DNA of 64,000 nucleotides. Source: Enterobacter cloacae complex sp. R_G8. Lineage in GTDB: Bacteria > Pseudomonadota > Gammaproteobacteria > Enterobacterales > Enterobacteriaceae. The DNA is taken from contig NZ_CP102246.1 in NCBI RefSeq assembly GCF_024599795.1, positions 4,526,001 through 4,590,000 on the forward strand. The letters are read 5' to 3'. The position numbers and the translations under genes are program-made. Below, one piece after another: positions 38,146 to 51,131 of the stretch; the stretch's first letter is position 1; every line of letters starts with the position of its first letter. The notes beneath the pieces are model-generated. The model was given only the letters and a program-made list of their open reading frames with translations. It had not been told where the DNA came from and did no database searches.

Positions 38146-38209
38146 CCCTCACCCCGGCCCTCTCCCAAAGGGAGAGGGTGTATAAATTCCCTCTCCCCCT
38201 GGGAGAGGG
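38146..38209. repeat. GC-rich palindromic repeat pair, copy 4
   Basis: Two units (38146-38178 and 38189-38209) with CCCTCTCCC/GGGAGAGGG stems lie between the convergent LPMO and hexosaminidase genes and can terminate both. The second unit abuts the hexosaminidase stop. Confidence 0.85.
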
Positions 38210-40594
38210 TTACTGATTCCGCGTCGCGCGCAGCAGCGTCTCCAGCGGGTACACCGCCGCAATCACCACTTCGTCCTGAACCTTCGCCGCGTTATCCAGC
38301 TCACTCTGAATCGAGGCGATCTCTTTATCGTCCAGCGTGCCCTGACGCGCCACCAGATCGGTGAGCCTCAGGCCAATCGAGGCCAGCTTATCCACCTCCT
38401 GAATCACCGGCTTGATCGCCTTCAGCTGATAGCTGTTTTCACTCAGTGCCAGCGCGTCGCTGGTATTGCTCTGCCAGCGGTTAAACACATGGCGCAGCGC
38501 GTCGGCACTTTCGGTATCCTCGGCGTCGCTCACCAGACGGTCGGCCCATTTGTTCATCTGGCGCACGGTGGCGCTTTCGGCGTTCAGCGCATCCGCGAAG
38601 CGGTTGAGCGGCTCAAACTGATGGTAGTTTCCGGCCTGGAATTTGAGATGCTGACGAGTGTAATACTGCGCAGGCTCCACCGCCTGGGCGAGGATTTGCA
38701 GCGGCAGCGTATCGGCATTCCCGGCAAGGCGCGTGAACTGCACCTGCTGCTGGGTGTGCTGCTGCAGCCCGACCGAGACCGTCGACCAGCTGTCCATCGC
38801 CTGCAGGCGGGTGTACATGTTGTCGACATCGTTGACGTCCTGCGCGGACCACAGGCGCTCCGCCACCGCAAAGGTACGCGGCCACAGGCGGATATCCAGC
38901 ACCGGCGCGACCACGTTTTCCGCCCACAGCGCGGCTTCGCCGCCGATGAGGCTGGCCTGATTTGCGGTATCCGGCACTACCGGCGGGGTGCCTTTGGGGA
39001 CCTCATCCAGACGCGTGCCGCTGATCGGGTAGCGGACGTTCCCCACCAGGAAATACCCCGTGAGCGTATCGTTATCAACCGACACCACCGGGCGCGTTTC
39101 GCCCATCCAGGTATCAACGGTAAACGTCACCTGATTGTCATCGCGCCACGCAATGTTATCCACCGCGCGGCGTGACTTGCCGGCAAAATCAATAAATCCG
39201 CGCCAGCCGGACTCCCCTTTCACCAGCGTGAAGCTGCCTTCGACCGGCTTGCCTTTCAGACGCGGCATGGAGAAGGCCCAGCTCTGGGCGCTGTCAGTGT
39301 CGGCAATCACGTCCACGCCGTTTAAGGCCTGCGGCACGATCTCATTGCGGTAGTGGTAAGCGGTGGACTGCGGCTGATCGAGATAGAAGCCCGTCGAGAG
39401 GATCCCTTTGTAGCCGTTCTGCGCCACCTGTCCCAGCGCGTCCTGCCCCTGCCAGGACTGGATCAGAATGCTTTTGGGCAGATCGGGATGGTAGATCTCA
39501 TCCCAGCCCACCATCTGCCGGTGGTGTTTCTCAAGGATCGTTTCCAGCTTGCGGTTGAAATACGCCTGCAGCGCGTGGCTGTCCGCCAGCTTGTGGTCGC
39601 GCATAAACTGCTGAATGGCCGGATTCGCTTTCCACTGGCTGTCGTCCACCTCATCGCCACCGATGTGCAGATAGGGATCGGGGAAGATCGCCGCCAGTTC
39701 GCTGACCATCGCGTCAGCAAAGGCGTAAGTGGCCTCCCTGGTCGGATCCAGCACCGGCTTTAAGACTCCCCAGTGGCGCTCCATTTCGTACGGCCCCGGC
39801 GCGCTCATCAGCGCCGGGTAGGCCACGGCAATGGCCGAGGCGTGGCCCGGCATATCGATCTCCGGCACGACGCGGATACCGCGCGCGGCGGCATAGCGGA
39901 CAATCTCGCGCATCTGCTCCGGCGTGTAGAACAGCCCGTCGCTGGCAAGCTGGGTCAGCTTAGGATAGCGCGTTGAGCTGAAGCGCCAGCCCTGATCGTC
40001 GGTTAAATGCCAGTGCAGCACGTTGAGTTTTGCCGCGGCCATACCGTCGATCTGGCGTTTGATATCCGCCAGCGGGATAAAGTGGCGCGCCGAGTCCAGC
40101 AGCAGCCCGCGCCACGGGAAGCGCGGGGAATCTTCAATGGTCACCCACGGTACAGAGGTGTTTTCCGCGCCGTTTTGCACCAGCTGGAGCAGCGTTTCCA
40201 TAGCGCGCAGCGCGCCGAAGCGGGTGTTGGCGGAGATATCCACCCCGTTGGCATCCACCGTCAGCCTGTAGCTTTCGTCGCTGTCCGGCAGCGGCTGCGG
40301 CTTCACTTTTTTGGCGATGGCAATGCGGATGGTCGGTTTTTCGGGTTTGTCGGTCTGCGGCTGCAGCGTCCAGCCGGTTTGCAGGGCAATACGCTGGCGC
40401 AGGCGGTTAACGGCGTCACCGAGATCGTCTCCGCTGACGCTTACGGAGAGTTGATTATTAAGCACCAGCGCGCCCTGAGTGGTCGGGCGTTCAACCTTCG
40501 CAGGCCAGGGCATCAGGGGAAGATCGCCTGCCGGGGCGGCAAACGCTGACGCGCCGAGCAGCAGCCCGGCGGTTAAGAGACTGTACCGTAACAT
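38210..40594 (-). CDS. Exported beta-N-acetylhexosaminidase (GH20)
   Basis: A 794-residue protein with a Sec signal peptide (about 1-19, ending AFA). It has an N-terminal GH20b domain (to about 150), then the catalytic barrel with WRGLLLDSARHF, NVLHWHLTDDQGWR and the acid/base pair in HIGGDEVDD (around residue 311). The substrate-assisted mechanism releases terminal GlcNAc from chito-oligosaccharides in the periplasm or outside. Paired by position with the LPMO gene. A C-terminal region of about 200 residues is less familiar. Confidence 0.92.
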   Translation of the reverse strand: MLRYSLLTAGLLLGASAFAAPAGDLPLMPWPAKVERPTTQGALVLNNQLSVSVSGDDLGDAVNRLRQRIALQTGWTLQPQTDKPEKPTIRIAIAKKVKPQPLPDSDESYRLTVDANGVDISANTRFGALRAMETLLQLVQNGAENTSVPWVTIEDSPRFPWRGLLLDSARHFIPLADIKRQIDGMAAAKLNVLHWHLTDDQGWRFSSTRYPKLTQLASDGLFYTPEQMREIVRYAAARGIRVVPEIDMPGHASAIAVAYPALMSAPGPYEMERHWGVLKPVLDPTREATYAFADAMVSELAAIFPDPYLHIGGDEVDDSQWKANPAIQQFMRDHKLADSHALQAYFNRKLETILEKHHRQMVGWDEIYHPDLPKSILIQSWQGQDALGQVAQNGYKGILSTGFYLDQPQSTAYHYRNEIVPQALNGVDVIADTDSAQSWAFSMPRLKGKPVEGSFTLVKGESGWRGFIDFAGKSRRAVDNIAWRDDNQVTFTVDTWMGETRPVVSVDNDTLTGYFLVGNVRYPISGTRLDEVPKGTPPVVPDTANQASLIGGEAALWAENVVAPVLDIRLWPRTFAVAERLWSAQDVNDVDNMYTRLQAMDSWSTVSVGLQQHTQQQVQFTRLAGNADTLPLQILAQAVEPAQYYTRQHLKFQAGNYHQFEPLNRFADALNAESATVRQMNKWADRLVSDAEDTESADALRHVFNRWQSNTSDALALSENSYQLKAIKPVIQEVDKLASIGLRLTDLVARQGTLDDKEIASIQSELDNAAKVQDEVVIAAVYPLETLLRATRNQ

Positions 40595-40716
40595 GAATGT
40601 TCCTTATCTGACGGGCCAAATACAGGCAAAACATTCTGGTAACATGCGCTCAATTTGTCGTCAAGCGAATGCGCCGACGGCGATCACAGGTTGTTGAATT
40701 TGAGAGGAAAGCCAGT

Positions 40717-40740
40717 CCCCTCTCCCCAAAGGGGAGAGGG
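40717..40740. repeat. GC-rich palindromic repeat, copy 5 (core stem only)
   Basis: CCCCTCTCCCC-aaa-GGGGAGAGGG immediately after the mgtA stop; a likely terminator hairpin. Confidence 0.8.
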
Positions 40741-40747
40741 TATGTTT

Positions 40748-43456
<2,709 letters not shown>

Positions 43457-43600
43457 AGTCATTCCCCCGCATCCGCCTGGGCGGACGCAGTCTTTCCTGC
43501 AGGCGTGGCAAAGCCGTACCTGACAGGCACTTAAATTTTCAAGCAGGAACGTTCAGAACGTTGCTGCCTCACATCACCGGTGAGACAGCACAAGGCTGGC

Positions 43601-43654
43601 TTACCGGAAAGAAGGGGGTCTCCTGGTCAGGAGAGGTGTGGGATCGGGATCCAT
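43601..43654 (-). CDS. mgtL: mgtA leader peptide MgtL
   Basis: A 17-codon frame encoding MDPDPTPLLTRRPPSFR, preceded by GGAGG. It corresponds to the Salmonella and E. coli MgtL leader ([17 protein letters not shown]), keeping the MxPDPTPL start. Proline- and acid-rich nascent chains of this kind destabilise ribosomes in low Mg2+, and slow translation of the leader increases mgtA transcription by blocking Rho action. The leader spans 43457 to about 43730. Confidence 0.88.
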   Translation of the reverse strand: MDPDPTPLLTRRPPSFR

Positions 43655-43735
43655 GTCGCCTCCGGTAAGTAAAAATAAGGGTTACGCCGCGCAGTATAAG
43701 GATTTAACCGTACCCTAAGCAGCGCGTCGGGCGGT

Positions 43736-43770
43736 ATTATACCCACCCTCAAATAAACCGAACGTAAACC
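43736..43770 (-). promoter_or_regulatory. mgtA promoter with PhoP box
   Basis: On the minus strand two GGTTTA half-sites (43765-43770 and 43754-43759) are 5 bases apart, followed after 12 bases by TATAAT (43736-43741). This is the standard PhoP-activated layout and predicts induction in low Mg2+. Confidence 0.88.
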
Positions 43771-43847
43771 AGACTTTGCCCATAGCGAATTAGCGCTATA
43801 GCATTAGGCTCATTTGACACCGTTATCGTTGTTACAGGGAATACAGC

Positions 43848-44795
43848 ATGCAAAACCGCCTTACGATTAAAGACATTGCGCGTTTAAGCGGCGTGGGGAA
43901 ATCCACCGTATCGCGCGTGCTGAACAACGAGAGCGGTGTCAGTGAACGCACGCGCGAGCGCGTCGAGGCGGTGATGAATCAGCACGGATTTTCCCCTTCC
44001 CGTTCCGCACGCGCCATGCGCGGACAGAGCGATAAAGTGGTCGCCATTATTGTCTCGCGTCTGGATTCCCTGTCAGAAAACCTCGCCGTACAGACCATGC
44101 TGCCCGCCTTCTATGAGCAGGGTTACGATCCGATCATGATGGAGAGCCAGTTCTCGCCACAGCTGGTGGAAGAGCATCTGGGGATGCTTGAGCGACGCAA
44201 CATCGACGGCGTGGTGCTGTTTGGCTTTACCGGCATTAAAGAGGAGATGCTCAAACCCTGGCAACCCTCGCTGGTCTTGCTGGCACGCGATGCCCACGGC
44301 TTTGCGTCCGTCTGCTATGACGATGAAGGGGCGATTATTACCCTGATGCAGCGCCTGTACGAAAAAGGCCATCGCCATATCAGCTATCTTGGCGTACCGC
44401 ACGCGGACGTCACCACCGGCAAACGCCGTCATGAAGCCTATCTGGCGTTTTGCAAAAAGCACAACCTCTCTGCCGTGGCCTCCCTGCCCGGGCTTGGTAT
44501 GAAGCAGGGCTATGAGCAGGTCGCCAGCGTGCTGACCCCGCAGACCACCGCGCTGGTGTGCGCGACCGATACCCTGGCGCTGGGTGCGAGTAAATATTTA
44601 CAGGAACAGCGCATCGACGAGCTGCAGGTCGCCAGCGTAGGCAGTACCCCGCTGATGAAGTTCCTGCACCCGGAGATCATCACCGTCGATCCGGGCTACG
44701 CCGAGTCCGGCCGTCAGGCCGCCGCACAGCTGATTGAGCAGATCAACGGGCGCGCAGAGCCCCGCCAAATCGTCATTCCCGCCCACCTTTCATAA
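43848..44795 (+). CDS. treR: Trehalose operon repressor
   Basis: A 315-residue LacI-family repressor: helix-turn-helix and hinge (LTIKDIARLSGVGKSTVSRVLNN, residues 5-27) and a periplasmic-binding-like effector domain that responds to trehalose-6-phosphate. It is upstream of treB-treC, whose intergenic region holds a perfect GGGAACGTTCCC operator. Divergent from mgtA, as in E. coli. Confidence 0.95.
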   Translation: MQNRLTIKDIARLSGVGKSTVSRVLNNESGVSERTRERVEAVMNQHGFSPSRSARAMRGQSDKVVAIIVSRLDSLSENLAVQTMLPAFYEQGYDPIMMESQFSPQLVEEHLGMLERRNIDGVVLFGFTGIKEEMLKPWQPSLVLLARDAHGFASVCYDDEGAIITLMQRLYEKGHRHISYLGVPHADVTTGKRRHEAYLAFCKKHNLSAVASLPGLGMKQGYEQVASVLTPQTTALVCATDTLALGASKYLQEQRIDELQVASVGSTPLMKFLHPEIITVDPGYAESGRQAAAQLIEQINGRAEPRQIVIPAHLS

Positions 44796-44834
44796 CCGCC
44801 ATAAATCGGTTTATTGTGATCTTCGCCCGATTTC

Positions 44835-44846
44835 GGGAACGTTCCC
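44835..44846 (+). promoter_or_regulatory. TreR operator
   Basis: GGGAACGTTCCC is a perfect 12-bp palindrome between treR and treB, 73 bases before the treB ATG, equal to the known TreR site in E. coli. A CRP half-site (TTGTGATC) lies just upstream. Confidence 0.85.
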
Positions 44847-44919
44847 ATTTTCGCCGTCCCGCTGAAGGAGTAGGCTTGCGCTCAGGTCATTACACCCTTC
44901 CCATCTGTCATGAGGTTTC

Positions 44920-46341
44920 ATGATGAGTAAAGTCAAACAAGCAGATATCGATCAGCTGATCGTCCTGGTGGGCGGTCGCGAAAACATCGCGACGGTCAGC
45001 CATTGCATTACCCGCCTGCGCTTCGTGCTGAACGATCCGGCTAAAGCCGATCCGAAAGCGATTGAAGCGCTTTCGATGGTGAAAGGCTGCTTCACCAACG
45101 CCGGGCAGTTCCAGGTGGTTATTGGTACCGAAGTGGGCGATTACTATCAGGCTCTGCTTGCCACTACCGGGCACAGCGCGGCGGATAAAGAGCAGGCTAA
45201 AAAGGCCGCGCGCCAGAATATGAAATGGCACGAGCAGCTTATCTCCCACTTCGCAGAGATCTTCTTCCCGCTGCTGCCGGCGCTGATCAGCGGGGGCTTA
45301 ATTTTAGGCTTCCGTAACGTCATCGGTGATGTGCCGATGAGCGACGGCAAAACCCTGGCGCAGATGTACCCGGCGCTGAAAACCATTTACGACTTCCTGT
45401 GGCTGATTGGTGAAGCGATCTTCTTCTATCTGCCGGTGGGGATTTGCTGGTCCGCCGTACGCAAAATGGGCGGTACCCCGATTCTGGGTATCGTACTCGG
45501 CGTAACGCTGGTCTCTCCGCAGTTAATGAACGCTTACTTACTTGGTCAGCAGGCGCCGGAAGTGTGGAACTTTGGCCTGTTCACCATCGCCAAAGTGGGC
45601 TATCAGGCGCAGGTGATCCCGGCACTGCTGGCGGGTCTGGCGCTGGGCTTTATTGAGACGCGCCTGAAACGGATTGTGCCGGATTACCTCTATCTGGTGG
45701 TGGTGCCGGTCTGCTCGCTGATCCTGGCGGTGTTCCTGGCGCACGCCTTTATCGGTCCGTTTGGCCGCATGATCGGCGACGGCGTGGCCTTTGCCGTCCG
45801 TCACCTGATGACCGGCAGCTTCGCGCCGATTGGTGCCGCGCTGTTCGGCTTCCTGTACGCCCCGCTGGTGATCACCGGCGTACACCAGACCACGCTGGCG
45901 ATTGATATGCAGATGATCCAGAGCCTTGGCGGCACGCCGGTCTGGCCGATTATCGCGCTGTCTAACATCGCTCAGGCATCTGCCGTAACGGGCATTATTC
46001 TGGTCAGCCGTAAGCATAACGAGCGTGAAATTTCCGTTCCGGCCGCCATCTCCGCGTATCTCGGCGTTACCGAACCGGCGATGTACGGTATCAACCTGAA
46101 ATACCGCTTCCCGATGCTCTGCGCCATGATCGGCTCGGGTCTGGCGGGTCTCGTGTGTGGTCTCAACGGCGTGATGGCGAACGGCATCGGCGTCGGTGGC
46201 CTGCCGGGTATTCTCTCCATTCAGCCTACTTTCTGGCAGGTTTTTGCCCTGGCGATGGCCATCGCGATCATCGTCCCTATGGCGCTCACCACCGTGGTTT
46301 ACCAGCGTAAGTTCCGTCAGGGCGCGCTGCAGATTGTTTAA
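44920..46341 (+). CDS. treB: PTS trehalose-specific EIIBC
   Basis: A 473-residue permease. The EIIB domain (about 1-90) has phosphorylated cysteine C29 in SHCITRLRF; the EIIC domain (about 105-465) follows with the GITEP-like LGVTEPAMYG motif. It imports trehalose as trehalose-6-phosphate, using EIIA-Glc because it lacks its own EIIA. Followed by treC. Confidence 0.96.
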   Translation: MMSKVKQADIDQLIVLVGGRENIATVSHCITRLRFVLNDPAKADPKAIEALSMVKGCFTNAGQFQVVIGTEVGDYYQALLATTGHSAADKEQAKKAARQNMKWHEQLISHFAEIFFPLLPALISGGLILGFRNVIGDVPMSDGKTLAQMYPALKTIYDFLWLIGEAIFFYLPVGICWSAVRKMGGTPILGIVLGVTLVSPQLMNAYLLGQQAPEVWNFGLFTIAKVGYQAQVIPALLAGLALGFIETRLKRIVPDYLYLVVVPVCSLILAVFLAHAFIGPFGRMIGDGVAFAVRHLMTGSFAPIGAALFGFLYAPLVITGVHQTTLAIDMQMIQSLGGTPVWPIIALSNIAQASAVTGIILVSRKHNEREISVPAAISAYLGVTEPAMYGINLKYRFPMLCAMIGSGLAGLVCGLNGVMANGIGVGGLPGILSIQPTFWQVFALAMAIAIIVPMALTTVVYQRKFRQGALQIV

Positions 46342-46392
46342 CTTCATCTTTCGGGGCGCAGTTGCGCCCCTTCGCATTTGCAGGAACGCATT

Positions 46393-48036
46393 ATGAATAC
46401 CCTTCCTCACTGGTGGCAGAACGGCGTCATCTATCAGATTTACCCAAAAAGTTTTCAGGACACGACCGGCAGCGGCACCGGCGATTTGCGCGGCGTGACG
46501 CAGCGGCTGGACTACCTGAAAACCCTGGGTATTGACGCCATCTGGCTGACGCCGTTTTACATCTCCCCGCAGGTGGATAATGGCTACGACGTGGCGAATT
46601 ACACCGCCATCGACCCGGCGTACGGCACGCTGGATGACTTTGACGAGCTGGTCGCCCAGGCGCATGAACGCGGCATTCGCATCGTGCTGGATATGGTGTT
46701 TAACCACACGTCAACCCAGCACGCCTGGTTCCGTAAATCACTGAATAAAGCCAGCCCGTACCGCCAGTTTTATATCTGGCGCGATGGCACGCCGGAGCAG
46801 CTTCCCAACAACTGGCGCTCCAAATTCGGCGGCAACGCCTGGCGCTGGCACGCCGAGAGCGAGCAGTATTATCTGCACCTCTTCGCCCCGGAGCAGGCGG
46901 ATCTCAACTGGGAGAATCCGGCCGTGCGCGCCGAGCTGAAAAAGGTGTGCGAGTTCTGGGCCGATCGCGGCGTGGACGGCCTGCGTCTGGATGTGATTAA
47001 CCTGATTTCGAAAGATCAGGCTTTCCCGAATGACGATATTGGCGACGGTCGCCGCTTCTACACTGACGGGCCGCGCATTCATGAATATCTCCAGGAGATG
47101 AGCCGCGACGTCTTTACGCCGCGTAATCTGATGACGGTGGGCGAGATGTCCTCCACCTCGCTGGAGAACTGCCAGCAGTATGCGTCTCTCGACGGGCGCG
47201 AACTGTCGATGACCTTTAACTTCCATCATCTGAAGGTGGATTACCCCGGCGGCGAAAAATGGACGCTGGCAAAACCGGATTTCGTAGCGCTGAAAACGCT
47301 CTTCAACCACTGGCAGCAGGGGATGCATAACAAAGCGTGGAACGCGCTGTTCTGGTGTAACCACGATCAGCCGCGCATTGTGTCGCGCTTTGGCGATGAA
47401 GGCGAACACCGCGTACCGGCAGCGAAAATGCTGGGCATGGTGCTGCACGGGATGCAGGGCACGCCGTATATCTATCAGGGTGAAGAGCTTGGCATGACCA
47501 ACCCGCACTTCAGCCGCATCACCGATTACCGCGACGTGGAAAGCCTGAACATGTTCGCCGAACTGCGGGCTAACGGCCGCGATCCGAACGAATTACTGGC
47601 GATTCTGGCGAGTAAGTCGCGTGATAACGGGCGCACGCCGATGCAGTGGGATGCCTCGCACAATGCGGGCTTTACCGAAGGTGAGCCGTGGATTGGCGTC
47701 TGCGACAACTACGAGACGGTCAACGCCCGCGCGGCGCTGGACGATCCTGATTCGGTGTTTTATTCCTACCAGTCGCTGATTCGCCTGCGCAAAACCCTGC
47801 CGGTGCTGACGTGGGGCGATTATCAGGATCTGCTGCCGGAACATCCGTCCCTGTGGTGTTATCGCCGCCAGTGGCAGGGGCAAACCCTGGTGGTGGTGGC
47901 TAACCTCAGCCATCAGTCTCATGAATGGGAATCAGACGTTCTCAGCGGTGAGTGGCAAGCCCTCATGAGTAACTACCCGGCCCCCCACCCCACCACGCTA
48001 CGTCCGTTTGAAGCCGTCTGGTGGCTACAGGCGTAA
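46393..48036 (+). CDS. treC: Trehalose-6-phosphate hydrolase
   Basis: A 547-residue GH13 enzyme counted from ATG 46393, with CAGGA at proper distance; an upstream in-frame start adds 5 residues. Catalytic motifs are DMVFNHTS, GLRLDVINL (nucleophile Asp), VGEMSS (acid Glu) and FWCNHDQPR. It splits trehalose-6-phosphate into glucose and glucose-6-phosphate in the cytoplasm. Second gene of treBC. Confidence 0.96.
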   Translation: MNTLPHWWQNGVIYQIYPKSFQDTTGSGTGDLRGVTQRLDYLKTLGIDAIWLTPFYISPQVDNGYDVANYTAIDPAYGTLDDFDELVAQAHERGIRIVLDMVFNHTSTQHAWFRKSLNKASPYRQFYIWRDGTPEQLPNNWRSKFGGNAWRWHAESEQYYLHLFAPEQADLNWENPAVRAELKKVCEFWADRGVDGLRLDVINLISKDQAFPNDDIGDGRRFYTDGPRIHEYLQEMSRDVFTPRNLMTVGEMSSTSLENCQQYASLDGRELSMTFNFHHLKVDYPGGEKWTLAKPDFVALKTLFNHWQQGMHNKAWNALFWCNHDQPRIVSRFGDEGEHRVPAAKMLGMVLHGMQGTPYIYQGEELGMTNPHFSRITDYRDVESLNMFAELRANGRDPNELLAILASKSRDNGRTPMQWDASHNAGFTEGEPWIGVCDNYETVNARAALDDPDSVFYSYQSLIRLRKTLPVLTWGDYQDLLPEHPSLWCYRRQWQGQTLVVVANLSHQSHEWESDVLSGEWQALMSNYPAPHPTTLRPFEAVWWLQA

Positions 48037-48043
48037 TCTCCCG

Positions 48044-48066
48044 CCGGGCGCAACAGCAGCGCCCGG
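48044..48066 (+). terminator. treC terminator-like hairpin
   Basis: CCGGGCGC (48044-48051) and GCGCCCGG (48059-48066) form an 8-bp stem right after treC. A T-rich stretch (TTTACTGTTTTTG) follows within 10 bases. Confidence 0.65.
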
Positions 48067-48194
48067 TGTACTTTACTGTTTTTGTTGAATAATTAATCAG
48101 ATTTTTCCTTTGCGGATTTACATTCGCTCCAGCGCCCGCCGTGTGTACTCTCGTCTTTTTACTTTGTTCTGAATCAAAAAAATCGCAAACATGT

Positions 48195-48220
48195 TTGATG
48201 CAAATCACTATATATAGAAC
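48195..48220 (+). promoter_or_regulatory. FNR site overlapping NrdR-like box upstream of nrdD
   Basis: TTGAT-GCAA-ATCAC (48195-48208) differs from the FNR consensus TTGAT-N4-ATCAA in the last base. It overlaps CACTATATATAG (48206-48217), which has the TATATA core of NrdR boxes. nrdDG of E. coli is FNR-activated and NrdR-repressed, so both fit. Confidence 0.65.
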
Positions 48221-48300
48221 TTAAAATGCTGACCGACCCAACATCTTGTATTTATCGTCTACTATTCCAACAACAAGACGGCGACTCCGCTCTCCGGAAT

Positions 48301-48309
48301 TGTGGATAA
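48301..48309 (-). promoter_or_regulatory. DnaA box 1 upstream of nrdD
   Basis: TGTGGATAA is the reverse complement of the perfect DnaA box TTATCCACA, about 100 bases before nrdD. Confidence 0.55.
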
Positions 48310-48377
48310 CAAGGGTCGGGAACGCGGGAAGTCATTGGGCTGGCTGATAATCCATCCGGTGCATACTTCCCCACCTC

Positions 48378-48386
48378 TGTGGATAA
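48378..48386 (-). promoter_or_regulatory. DnaA box 2 upstream of nrdD
   Basis: A second perfect TGTGGATAA, in the same orientation as box 1 and 77 bases from it, 23 bases before the nrdD ATG. In E. coli nrdAB is regulated by DnaA; a similar link for nrdDG here is suggestive. Confidence 0.55.
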
Positions 48387-48409
48387 CCTGTTTTTAAAAT
48401 GGAGTGATC

Positions 48410-50548
<2,139 letters not shown>

Positions 50549-50562
50549 GTTCCGTGTTCTCC

Positions 50563-50607
50563 CCCTCACCCTGGCCCTCTCCCCGTGGGAGAGGACCGGG
50601 GTGAGGG
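50563..50607. repeat. GC-rich palindromic repeat, copy 6 (complete)
   Basis: CCCTCACCC-tgg-CCCTCTCCC, then GGGAGAGG and GGGGTGAGGG, inside the nrdD-nrdG gap. As in the arc operon it sits within an operon, where it could tune the ratio of the two products. Confidence 0.88.
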
Positions 50608-50634
50608 TTAAAGGCATCACATCAGGTTAACACT

Positions 50635-51099
50635 ATGAACTATCACCAGTACTACCCCGTCGACATCGTTAACGGCCCCGGCACCCGCTGCACTCTTTTT
50701 GTCTCAGGCTGCGTGCACGAATGCCCTGGTTGCTACAACAAAAGTACCTGGCGCCTCAATTCCGGCATGCCGTTTACCGCCGGGATGGAAGACCGGATCA
50801 TTAACGATCTCAACGACACCCGCATCAAACGCCAGGGGATTTCGCTCTCCGGCGGTGATCCGCTGCATCCGCAAAACGTGCCGGAGATCCTGAAGCTGGT
50901 GAAACGCATTCGCCGCGAGTGCGCAGGAAAAGATATCTGGGTCTGGACGGGCTATAAGCTGGATGAACTGAATGCTCAGCAAAGGGAAGTGGTGGATCTG
51001 ATTAACGTGCTGGTTGACGGCAAATTTGTGCAGGATTTAAAAGACCCGGCGCTTATCTGGCGCGGCAGCAGTAACCAGGTTGTGCATCATCTACGGTGA
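50635..51099 (+). CDS. nrdG: Anaerobic reductase-activating radical SAM enzyme
   Basis: A 154-residue activase with the iron-sulfur motif C26-x3-C30-x2-C33 (GCVHECPGC) and a following SGGDPL SAM-binding segment. It cleaves SAM to form the glycyl radical on NrdD. Immediately downstream of nrdD, followed by an intrinsic terminator. Confidence 0.97.
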   Translation: MNYHQYYPVDIVNGPGTRCTLFVSGCVHECPGCYNKSTWRLNSGMPFTAGMEDRIINDLNDTRIKRQGISLSGGDPLHPQNVPEILKLVKRIRRECAGKDIWVWTGYKLDELNAQQREVVDLINVLVDGKFVQDLKDPALIWRGSSNQVVHHLR

Positions 51100-51104
51100 T
51101 CGAC

Positions 51105-51130
51105 GGCGGATATCCTCTATCCGCCCTCTT
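51105..51130. terminator. Terminator after nrdG
   Basis: GGCGGATA (51105-51112) and TATCCGCC (51118-51125) form an 8-bp stem followed by CTCTTTT. It separates nrdG from the convergent regulator gene. Confidence 0.8.
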
Positions 51131-51131
51131 T

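Noticed and set aside
45538..46707. Minus-strand 389-codon frame opposite treB
   Set aside because: Antisense to treB and the treC start; the translation is Arg/His/Asp-rich with no domain.
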